Source: Rubrobacter sp. (GTDB taxonomy: Bacteria > Actinomycetota > Rubrobacteria > Rubrobacterales > Rubrobacteraceae). Taken from it: a stretch of 5,311 nt of DNA. The stretch's first letter is position 1; every line of letters starts with the position of its first letter. Location of the stretch: assembly GCA_013815575.1 (NCBI GenBank), contig JACDFX010000176.1:1-5311 (forward strand), read 5' to 3'. This document shows, piece by piece, positions 1 to 5,311 of this stretch. Both the position numbers and the translations under genes were made by a program. The notes under the pieces are model-generated. The model was not told the DNA's origin and ran no database searches. It was given only the letters and a program-made list of their open reading frames with translations.

Positions 1-457
1 AGTCGATGGGGAACGGGAGTTGGAGGGCGACGGGCCCGGTGTCGAGGCCCTCGTCCATCTGCATGATGGAGACGCCGGTCTCCTCTTCGCCCTCCATGAT
101 GGCGCGTTCTACAGGGGCGGCGCCGCGAAACTTGGGGAGGAGGGAGGCGTGGACGTTCCAGGCGCCTTGCGGGGCGGCGCGGAGGGTGTCGGCGCGCAGG
201 ACCTGACCGTAGGCGGCGACTACGAGGGCGTCGTTATCGGAGATTCCACCAGCCGCGTCGCCTATGCGGGCGGGTTGCAGGAGGGGGAGTTCCCGCTCGC
301 GGGCGAGGGCGGAGACGGGGGTCGGGGTCGTCTTACGCCCGCGGCCCCTACGAGGGTCGGGCTGGGAGATCACGAGCCCCACCTCGTGGGGGGACTCATC
401 GAGGCCGCGCAGGACGGTTGCGGCGAAATCGGGGGTTCCGGCGAAGGCTACTTTCAA
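1..457 (-). CDS. fmt: Methionyl-tRNA formyltransferase, N-terminal part (3' end cut off by the window edge)
   Basis: Fmt transfers a formyl group from 10-formyltetrahydrofolate to methionine on initiator tRNA, the first step of bacterial initiation. The frame runs from TTG at 457 to the left edge, giving 152 residues, roughly half of a usual protein of about 310. It shows FAGTPDFA (5-12), QPDPRRGRGRK (32-42) with the family's GRG-K loop, VVAAYGQVL (79-87), and the formyl-transfer signature WNVHASLLPKFRGAAP (100-115), with N101 and H103, then QMDEGLDTGP (133-142) with D139. The N-to-D spacing of 38 equals that of E. coli Fmt (N106, D144). All three catalytic residues are present, so the catalytic domain looks functional as far as it is visible. 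The TTG is chosen because LKVAFAGTPDF aligns with the usual MRIVFAGTPEF. No ribosome binding site is visible in the 8-base gap after def, which suggests translational coupling. The C-terminal tRNA-binding domain is outside the window. Confidence 0.95.
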   Translation of the reverse strand, partial: MKVAFAGTPDFAATVLRGLDESPHEVGLVISQPDPRRGRGRKTTPTPVSALARERELPLLQPARIGDAAGGISDNDALVVAAYGQVLRADTLRAAPQGAWNVHASLLPKFRGAAPVERAIMEGEEETGVSIMQMDEGLDTGPVALQLPFPID

Positions 458-465
458 GGGGCCCG

Positions 466-963
466 TCAGGCGTTCTGGGCGAGCAGGCGCTCGCGCCACT
501 CGCGCAGGGCGGCCTTGCGCGACTCGCGGTCCGTCCGGTCCAGGATGAGGACGCCGTTGAGGTGGTCTATCTCGTGCTGCAAGACCCTTGCGAGGAGGCC
601 ATCGGCCTCCAGCCGGATGGGCTTCCCGGAGAGGTCCTGGCCGGAGACCGTAACCGCCGCGGGCCGCTCGACCTCGACGTGGATGCCGGGGATGGAGAGG
701 CATCCCTCCGCGAAGAGTTCGGTCTCCTCTGAGGAGTCCTCGATCTTCGGGTTCACGACCGCGTACTCGTCTTCCTCGATGGCCGCGACCAGCACGCGCC
801 TGAGCCGTCCGACCTGGTTGGCGGCGAGGCCGACCCCCTCGAGCTCGCGCATGGTGGTCAGCATGTCCTCCGTCAGGCGCTGGAGGGTCTCGTCAAACTC
901 GCGCACGGGGGCGGCGCGGGTCTTCAGGACGGGATCTCCGAACGTCTTTATGTCCAACGCCAC
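466..963 (-). CDS. def: Peptide deformylase
   Basis: This metalloenzyme (normally Fe2+ or Zn2+) removes the formyl group from the N-terminal methionine of nascent proteins at the ribosome exit. The 165-residue protein has all three family motifs: GVGLAANQ (43-50), EGCLS (86-90) with metal ligand C88, and QHEIDHLNG (129-137) with ligands H130 and H134 and catalytic E131. Intact motifs and a short C-terminal basic helix fit an active deformylase. The GTG at 963 lies 10 bases after an AGGAGG inside the end of priA. A TTG two codons later (957) lies 7 bases after a second AAGGAG, so the true start could be either, differing by two residues. It starts 5 bases after priA and stops 8 bases before fmt. 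The def-fmt pair is a classic arrangement, since Fmt adds the group that Def removes. Confidence 0.98.
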   Translation of the reverse strand: MALDIKTFGDPVLKTRAAPVREFDETLQRLTEDMLTTMRELEGVGLAANQVGRLRRVLVAAIEEDEYAVVNPKIEDSSEETELFAEGCLSIPGIHVEVERPAAVTVSGQDLSGKPIRLEADGLLARVLQHEIDHLNGVLILDRTDRESRKAALREWRERLLAQNA

Positions 964-964
964 G

Positions 965-979
965 CTCCTTATACCTCCT
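965..979 (-). promoter_or_regulatory. Tandem ribosome binding sites for def, overlapping the priA stop
   Basis: Two Shine-Dalgarno-like blocks sit side by side. AGGAGG (979-974) lies 10 bases before the GTG at 963. AAGGAG (970-965) lies only 1 base before that GTG but 7 bases before an in-frame TTG at 957. The first block encodes the C-terminal Glu-Glu-Val of PriA, and the second includes the last two bases of its TAA. The arrangement supports either start for def. Confidence 0.75.
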
Positions 980-3218
980 CGGGGTCAACCTCAACGCGCG
1001 CCCGCAGCCCGTGGGTCCCGGCCGCAATCCGGGCGACGAGGGCCGCGGCCCGGGCGACCGGATCAGGCCGCCGCGCGCGGATCAAGACCCTCCAGAAGGG
1101 CGGTCTACCGGCTCGCGCGACGCCCACGGGGTCCGACACCTCGACCCCCGCTTCGACGGCCGGACGCAGGCGGGATTCTACCGCAAAGAGGACCTTTTCT
1201 TCGGGCCCGTGCAGGCTCGCCACCGCCAGATGGGCGAAGGGCGGGTAGCCCGCGGCGCGCAGCAGGGGGACCTCCGAGGCGACGAGGGCCTCGTAGTCGC
1301 CGCGGGCCGCCGCCAGCAGCGCGTGGTGCCCGGGGGCGCGGGTCTGGACCAGCAGGAGGTCAGAGGCTACCTCCGCGGCGCGGTAAATCAGGCGGAAAGA
1401 GCGCTCCGTCGCCCCGAGGCCGCTGGCCCGCAGCGAGGAGTCCACGTCCGGTATCACGACCGCGTCCCACCCCTCGCGCAAGACGCACCGGGCCGTCCCG
1501 GCTACGACCGACGCGTCGTCGAGCTCGCGCCGGCCGGCCGTGATCAACCCTACTGGCTCACCCAATGCCTCCGCGAGTCCTTCGCGCACTCTTTCGACCG
1601 CGCTCCCGGCCGGGCTCAGGCGGTCGGACCCGCACTCGGCGCACCGGCCCTCATCCGACTCCCGGAGGCCGCAACGGGAGCAGGCCAGGAGGCGCGAACC
1701 GTCGTGGGAGGCGAGCGGAGCGTCGCACCCGGGACAACGCCTTACGGCGCCGCAGCGGTTGCAGGTGACCACCGCCGCGTAGCCAAGGCGGTCAACGATC
1801 ACGCCCACGCGCCTCCCCCCGGCCGCGATGCGCCGGCAAGCGTCGAGCAGCGTGGAGCTTAGAACGGAGCCAGAGCCCCGCATGTCCACGATGCGCACGG
1901 ACGGCCATTCAGCTGGCGGACGCGGGGGCAACTCCCCCACCCGCGTCCGGCCCCCCGCGGCGAAGAGCCGTAGGGAGGGCACCGGCGAGAGGCATACTAC
2001 GGCGGCACCCTCTGCCCTTCCGCGGGCAAACGCGACGTCCCTGGTGTGGACGGGAAGCCCCTCGTAACCGGCCTCCGCGCGGTGCGACCCATCCGGCTCG
2101 TCCACGACGCAGAAGGCCCCCGGACGGGCCAGGGGCAGAAGCGCCGCCGCGCGGGTGCCCACGACCACGCTCACCTGCCCGTCCCGGACCGCCGCGTGGA
2201 CGGCACCCCGGTCCCTGCCGAGGCCGCCGTGGTAGGCGGCGACGGTGTGCCCCGGAGGAAGCGCGCGGTGGAGGTGGCGGACCAGACGGTCCACCGCTTC
2301 TCTCTCGGGTGCAAGGATCAGGGCCTGCTCCCCCTCCTCCACGGCGGCCCGCGCCACGGCCGCGACCGCGTCCGGCTGCTCCCCCGTGGGCAACCGCCAC
2401 ACGAACGGCCCCCCGCGACCCACCGCCCGCCCGGCGTCCCGGCGAAAAGGCTCGACCTCCTCCTCACCGCCACCCGAGGTCTCGAAAAGCGGCGCGGGTT
2501 CGGGCCGGCGCACTAGCGAGATAGCCCCCCGCCGCGCCAGTTCGCGTAACACGCTCCTGGCGGCCCCCGTCCTGGAGAGGAGGGCGGCTGACGGGAGCGC
2601 GCCGCCGCGATCCTTGAGGGCCTCGAGGACCTCCCGCTGTCGCGGGGCGCGTCCGAGGTCAGGTTCGGCCCCCCCGCGGACCACCGACCACTCCACCGTC
2701 TTGCGTTCCGGTACGGCCGGGGAGAGGGAGACCTGGCCCCCGGCCTCCGCCGCCCGCAGTCCGTCCGGGCCGAGGGCCCTCTTTATCTCCGCGCGCGAGA
2801 CGACGGAACCCGCCTCCCAGGACCAATCCGTATCGGGACGGACTACGAGAAAGCGTCCGGCGTCAAGGCCGGGAGGAAAGGTCGCCCGCAAGACGGTCGG
2901 CAGGGGGACCGCGTAGGACTCCGAGATGCGCAGGCACGCTTCGAGGAGGTCCGGCGGCACGGATAACCCGTTCTGGACGGAAGAGATCTCCTCCCACGCC
3001 CGCCCGGGCTGGGGGTCAGGGCCCACGACGACACCGAGCCGCGAACGGCCGGAGAGGGGTGCGACGACCACGGTTCCGGGTCGGACGCCGCTACTCAGGC
3101 GGTCGGGGAGCACGTAGCTCAGCGGCGGCAGCGCGTGGGTGGGGATGAGCAGGGCCACCCTGATGCTCTCTTGCCCGTGGACGACGCGGTCGGTTCTCCT
3201 GCCGGTGGCGCGGACCAA
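969..3218 (-). CDS. priA: Primosomal protein N' (PriA), helicase-motif-degenerate actinobacterial type
   Basis: PriA recognises stalled forks and D-loops and starts reloading of the replicative helicase. The N-terminal 3' DNA-binding domain is recognisable (about 21-115: VALLIPTHALPPLSYVLPDRL, then VRPGTVVVAPL). The zinc-binding module is intact, with eight cysteines (C486, C489, C495, C498, C513, C516, C526, C529). A typical C-terminus follows (LVQTRAPGHHAL, DYEALVASEVPLLRAAGYPPFAHL). The ATPase signatures are decayed: the Walker A site, normally G-x-G-K-T, reads LPTGEQPD (276-283); Walker B DEEH is DEPDG (373-377); SATPS is SPVPS (411-415); and the motif VI arginines (VAGRAGR) are replaced by AAEVASD (614-620). 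Mycobacterial PriA is likewise regarded as lacking a working helicase. The start is uncertain. The longest frame begins with TTG at 3218, abutting the metK stop with no ribosome binding site. GTG at 3158 (codon 21) fits the family N-terminus better but has only a weak AAGAGAG upstream. The TAA overlaps the def ribosome binding site. Confidence 0.95.
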   Translation of the reverse strand: MVRATGRRTDRVVHGQESIRVALLIPTHALPPLSYVLPDRLSSGVRPGTVVVAPLSGRSRLGVVVGPDPQPGRAWEEISSVQNGLSVPPDLLEACLRISESYAVPLPTVLRATFPPGLDAGRFLVVRPDTDWSWEAGSVVSRAEIKRALGPDGLRAAEAGGQVSLSPAVPERKTVEWSVVRGGAEPDLGRAPRQREVLEALKDRGGALPSAALLSRTGAARSVLRELARRGAISLVRRPEPAPLFETSGGGEEEVEPFRRDAGRAVGRGGPFVWRLPTGEQPDAVAAVARAAVEEGEQALILAPEREAVDRLVRHLHRALPPGHTVAAYHGGLGRDRGAVHAAVRDGQVSVVVGTRAAALLPLARPGAFCVVDEPDGSHRAEAGYEGLPVHTRDVAFARGRAEGAAVVCLSPVPSLRLFAAGGRTRVGELPPRPPAEWPSVRIVDMRGSGSVLSSTLLDACRRIAAGGRRVGVIVDRLGYAAVVTCNRCGAVRRCPGCDAPLASHDGSRLLACSRCGLRESDEGRCAECGSDRLSPAGSAVERVREGLAEALGEPVGLITAGRRELDDASVVAGTARCVLREGWDAVVIPDVDSSLRASGLGATERSFRLIYRAAEVASDLLLVQTRAPGHHALLAAARGDYEALVASEVPLLRAAGYPPFAHLAVASLHGPEEKVLFAVESRLRPAVEAGVEVSDPVGVARAGRPPFWRVLIRARRPDPVARAAALVARIAAGTHGLRARVEVDPEEV

Positions 3219-4457
3219 CTACAACCCGGCGGAGCGGCGGAGCACGTCGGCGCGGGTCGTCTCCTCCCAGGTAAAGCCGGGCTCGCGGCGGCCGAAGTGG
3301 CCGTAAGCGGCCGTCTGGCCGAAGACGGGCTTGCGCAGGTCCAGATCCCGGATGATCGCGCCGGGCCTGAGGTCGAAGTGCTCCATTACCAGCGCGCCGA
3401 GGGTGGTGGGATCAACCCTGGCCGTGCCGAAGGTCTCGACCATCACGCTCACGGGCCTTGCGACCCCGATGGCGTAGGCGACCTGGACCAGGCAGCGCCC
3501 GGCGATCCCGGCGGAGACGAGGTTCTTGGCGACCCAGCGGGCCGCGTAGGAGGCGGAGCGGTCGACCTTCGTGGCGTCCTTGCCGGAGAAGGCGCCGCCG
3601 CCGTGGGGGGCCGATCCGCCGTAGGTGTCCACTATAATCTTGCGCCCGGTCAGGCCCGTATCCCCCTGAGGACCGCCCGTAACGAAGCGGCCGGTCGGGT
3701 TCACCAGGATCTCGGCCGACCCCTCGTCGAAGAACTGCTCCGGCATGACGGGCCGGATCACGGCCTCTACCAGGTCGTCTTTGATGTGGTTCTCGACACC
3801 GTCGCGGTGCTGGGCGCTTATCAGGATCTTCTCCACCCCGACAGGAGTATCTCCCTCGTAGCGCACCGTTACCTGGCTCTTGCCGTCCGGGCGCAGGTAG
3901 TCGAGCGCCCCCGACTTTCGGACTTCGGAGAGGCGGCGGGTCAGGGCGTGGGCGAGGGTGATCGGGAGCGGCATCAGCTCCGGGGTCTCCTCGCAGGCGT
4001 AGCCGAACATCATGCCCTGGTCACCGGCGCCGATCTCGTCGAGGGCCTGCTCGTCGTCCCGGGTCTCGAGCGCCCGGTCCACCCCTTGCGCGATATCCGC
4101 GGATTGGGGGTCTATGGTCGTTATGACCCCGCAGGTCTCCGCGTCGAAGCCGAACTTGGCGCGGGTGTAGCCGATACCGGCTATCTTCTGCCGCACCACC
4201 GTCGGGATGTCCACGTAAGTACTCGTCGTGATCTCACCGGCCACGACCACGAGGCCCGTCGTGACGAGCGTCTCACACGCCACACGGCTCGCGGGATCGT
4301 CGGCGAGGGCCGCGTCGAGGATGGCGTCGGAGACCTGGTCGGCTATCTTGTCCGGGTGACCCTCGGTGACGGACTCGGAGGTGAACAGGTGCGACGTCTT
4401 GAGCCTCTGATCGTCCGCCACACCCAGCGTGGTCGTTCCGGCCGTGCGCTCCGCCAT
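3219..4457 (-). CDS. metK: S-adenosylmethionine synthetase (methionine adenosyltransferase)
   Basis: This cytosolic enzyme makes S-adenosylmethionine from methionine and ATP, releasing phosphate and pyrophosphate. The 412-residue protein carries the family landmarks: [11 protein letters not shown] (27-37), with the catalytic HPDK at 34-37; the first signature [12 protein letters not shown] (143-154); and the glycine-rich phosphate-binding signature [10 protein letters not shown] (285-294), followed by [17 protein letters not shown]. Length and motif order are normal. The ATG is preceded by AGGAG with an 8-base spacer, which lies inside the end of coaBC, so this start is well supported. It gives about 20 residues before the conserved SHLFTSES segment, more than in E. 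coli MetK. That leader is low in conserved features, and its internal GTG (codon 13) has no ribosome binding site. The gene begins 2 bases after coaBC stops and its TAG directly abuts the longest priA reading frame, so all are probably co-transcribed. No SAM riboswitch is possible in the 2-base gap. Confidence 0.98.
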   Translation of the reverse strand: MAERTAGTTTLGVADDQRLKTSHLFTSESVTEGHPDKIADQVSDAILDAALADDPASRVACETLVTTGLVVVAGEITTSTYVDIPTVVRQKIAGIGYTRAKFGFDAETCGVITTIDPQSADIAQGVDRALETRDDEQALDEIGAGDQGMMFGYACEETPELMPLPITLAHALTRRLSEVRKSGALDYLRPDGKSQVTVRYEGDTPVGVEKILISAQHRDGVENHIKDDLVEAVIRPVMPEQFFDEGSAEILVNPTGRFVTGGPQGDTGLTGRKIIVDTYGGSAPHGGGAFSGKDATKVDRSASYAARWVAKNLVSAGIAGRCLVQVAYAIGVARPVSVMVETFGTARVDPTTLGALVMEHFDLRPGAIIRDLDLRKPVFGQTAAYGHFGRREPGFTWEETTRADVLRRSAGL

Positions 4458-4459
4458 CG

Positions 4460-5311
4460 CTATCTCTCCTCTTTTATACCTGCCAGGACATCCTTCAGGA
4501 TCTCGCGCGCGACCTCCGTCTTGGAGGCCCGGGGCACGAATCGCCCGCCCCCGCGCGTCACCACGTGTACCTCGTTCTCCTCAGCACCGAAACCGAGGCC
4601 CTTACGCGAGATGTCGTTGCCGACCACAATGTCGACGCCCTTTTTTTGGAGCTTCTCGCGGGCGTCGGCGACGGGGTCCCCGTGCGTCGCCGCGAATCCT
4701 ACCACAAAGAGGTCGGGGTTCTGCTCCCGAACGGCCTTCAGAACGTCGGGCGTCGGCTCCAATTCGACGCTCCGCACCCCCTCGCTGCGCCGAATCTTCT
4801 CCCGCGCCACAGACGCCGGCGTGAAGTCCGAAACCGCCGCCGCCATGATGAGCGCGTCGGCGCTTCCTGCCCGCTCCAGAACCCCGTCGCGCAACTGCTC
4901 CACGGTCTCGACGTCGACCCACCCCACCCCCGGCTCCCTCGACGCCACGTTCGCCGCCACGACGGTAACCTCCGCCCCGAGCCTCAGCGCCACCCGCGCC
5001 AGCGCAAGGCCCATCTTGCCGGAGGACCGATTCCCGATAAAACGCACGCTGTCCAGCGGCTCGTGCGTCCCTCCGGCCGTGACGAGCACCCTCAACCCGG
5101 CCATCGGACCACCCAACCCACCGAGCACCAGCGCGACCACCTCCCCCACCCCCGCCAAACCTCCCCCATCACCCAAGACTACGCGCCTGCCGTCCGCGCG
5201 CAGCGCCTCCAGGTTAGCCTGCACGGCGGGGTGGGAGACGGTCGCGGCGTCGAGGTCGGGCGCGACGAAGACCGGAACGTCCCTTCCGAAAGTGCCGGCG
5301 GGATCTAGGTC
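4460..5311 (-). CDS. coaBC: Bifunctional phosphopantothenoylcysteine decarboxylase / phosphopantothenate-cysteine ligase, 5'-truncated by the window edge
   Basis: The frame is open from the right edge to a TAG stop, giving the C-terminal 283 residues; the true start lies outside. CoaB joins 4'-phosphopantothenate to cysteine using CTP, and CoaC decarboxylates the product to 4'-phosphopantetheine, in cytosolic coenzyme A synthesis. Numbering from the edge, residues 1-60 are the end of the CoaC flavoprotein fold, recognisable by the HPAVQAN segment (27-33). From about 73 the CoaB fold is intact: [11 protein letters not shown] (77-87), [12 protein letters not shown] (90-101), MAAAVSDF (156-163), KIRR (172-175), GFAA (205-208), a lysine pair (K220, K224) matching the family's CTP-contacting pair, and NDIS (232-235). 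The CoaC part is odd: the P-x-M-N-x-x-M-W motif reads PDLDAATV (18-25), and the cysteine-bearing flap is shortened to [16 protein letters not shown] of most homologues is GFAATH here. A GTG at 5224 is internal and not a credible start. The stop lies 2 bases before metK. Confidence 0.93.
   Translation of the reverse strand, partial: DLDPAGTFGRDVPVFVAPDLDAATVSHPAVQANLEALRADGRRVVLGDGGGLAGVGEVVALVLGGLGGPMAGLRVLVTAGGTHEPLDSVRFIGNRSSGKMGLALARVALRLGAEVTVVAANVASREPGVGWVDVETVEQLRDGVLERAGSADALIMAAAVSDFTPASVAREKIRRSEGVRSVELEPTPDVLKAVREQNPDLFVVGFAATHGDPVADAREKLQKKGVDIVVGNDISRKGLGFGAEENEVHVVTRGGGRFVPRASKTEVAREILKDVLAGIKEER
4466..4470 (-). promoter_or_regulatory. Ribosome binding site for metK
   Basis: AGGAG on the minus strand lies 8 bases before the metK ATG and inside the last codons of coaBC (the codons for the Glu-Glu-Arg end). 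It is the best-spaced ribosome binding site in the window and fixes the metK start. Its position within the upstream gene indicates translation coupled to coaBC. Confidence 0.85.
4640..4647 (-). other. Seven-adenine run with in-frame A-AAA-AAG slippery heptamer inside coaBC
   Basis: The minus strand has seven adenines followed by G, read as CAA AAA AAG (Gln222, Lys223, Lys224 of the visible CoaBC). The zero-frame phase is A-AAA-AAG, the same heptamer and phase that drives -1 frameshifting in E. coli dnaX. A -1 shift would add 12 residues and stop at TAA (4604-4602), removing the last 59 residues of CoaB. The tract is visible; frameshifting is inference. The only downstream structure seen is a weak 4-bp hairpin, GTCG-GCAA-CGAC, 15 bases past the heptamer. 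Confidence 0.5.
5143..5174 (-). other. Potential G-quadruplex tract within coaBC
   Basis: On the minus (coding) strand four runs of three or more G occur in order: GGG, GGGGG, GGGGG, GGGGG, separated by loops of 4, 9 and 1 bases. Because it lies on the coding strand, the mRNA carries it too. It encodes the glycine-rich stretch around [12 protein letters not shown], where the CoaC flap is abnormal. One loop is longer than the strict 7-base rule, and G runs are common in DNA this GC-rich, so folding is only a possibility. Confidence 0.4.

Larger units (their letters stand above)
1..5311 (-). other. Tightly packed co-directional cluster coaBC-metK-priA-def-fmt (probable operon segment)
   Basis: All five genes run on the minus strand with gaps of 2 (4458-4459), 0, 5 (964-968) and 8 (458-465) bases. 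This leaves no room for internal terminators and no obvious intergenic promoter. Ribosome binding sites lie inside the preceding gene (metK, def) or are not visible (priA, fmt), which points to coupled translation of one transcript. In many actinomycetes coaBC follows gmk and rpoZ, and fmt is followed by a 16S rRNA methyltransferase gene, so those are the expected flanks; this is not visible here. Confidence 0.8.

Noticed and set aside
20..1543. A 507-codon open frame on the plus strand
   Set aside because: It runs antisense through fmt, def and the end of priA, and its translation is Arg/Ser/Pro-rich low-complexity sequence with no family motif. Long antisense frames are expected in GC-rich coding DNA.
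1011..1862. A 283-codon plus-strand open frame
   Set aside because: It is wholly antisense to priA, whose minus-strand frame has eight ordered zinc cysteines and clear family motifs; the plus-strand product resembles nothing.
1909..2400. A 163-codon minus-strand open frame overlapping priA in another frame
   Set aside because: It is almost entirely Gly/Arg/Ala/Pro, a composition artefact of an alternative frame of priA.
4614..4625. Hairpin GTCG-GCAA-CGAC in coaBC as a terminator or regulatory element
   Set aside because: Only 4 base pairs, inside a coding frame and without a following U run; too weak to list as a feature.
5102..5224. GTG at 5224 or ATG at 5104-5102 as the start of a stand-alone CoaB
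   Set aside because: The frame continues upstream to the window edge with CoaC-like sequence, and neither codon has a convincing ribosome binding site, so a fused coaBC is the simpler reading.
4565..5308. A 247-codon plus-strand open frame
   Set aside because: It is antisense to coaBC, rich in Arg, His and Pro, with no recognisable domain, and is explained by codon bias of the opposite gene.
1..5311. CRISPR arrays, tRNA/rRNA genes, insertion sequences, SAM riboswitch or a novel defence system
   Set aside because: All but 15 bases of the window are accounted for by five recognisable housekeeping genes. I saw no spaced repeats, terminal inverted repeats, transposase motifs or structured leader.

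Overview
The window is GC-rich bacterial chromosome with five genes packed head-to-tail on the minus strand and essentially no non-coding DNA. Read in the direction of transcription (right to left), the order is coaBC (5' end cut off by the right edge), metK, priA, def and fmt (3' part cut off by the left edge). The gaps are 2, 0, 5 and 8 bases, so this looks like part of one polycistronic unit whose promoter and terminator both lie outside the window. No stretch over 300 bases lacks a gene.

The organism is very probably an actinomycete in the broad sense (Actinomycetota). The high GC content, the GTG and TTG starts, the coaBC-metK-priA-def-fmt order and a PriA whose helicase motifs have all decayed fit this. 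A deep-branching lineage such as Rubrobacter would fit, but that is inference from general resemblance and not a species identification.

Region by region: 4460-5311 holds the end of the CoaC decarboxylase half and the whole CoaB ligase half of the coenzyme A enzyme; 3219-4457 S-adenosylmethionine synthetase; 969-3218 the primosomal protein N'; 466-963 peptide deformylase; and 1-457 the N-terminal 152 residues of methionyl-tRNA formyltransferase. Fmt adds, and Def removes, the formyl group on initiator methionine. MetK uses methionine to make SAM. CoaBC makes the 4'-phosphopantetheine part of CoA. PriA belongs to replication restart and probably rides along in a conserved housekeeping cluster.

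I found no mobile element, CRISPR array, RNA gene or defence system. The points worth a second look are small: a CoaC half lacking its usual catalytic signatures, an in-frame dnaX-type slippery heptamer in the CoaB half, a G-quadruplex-type tract in the same gene, and several uncertain or leaderless starts.
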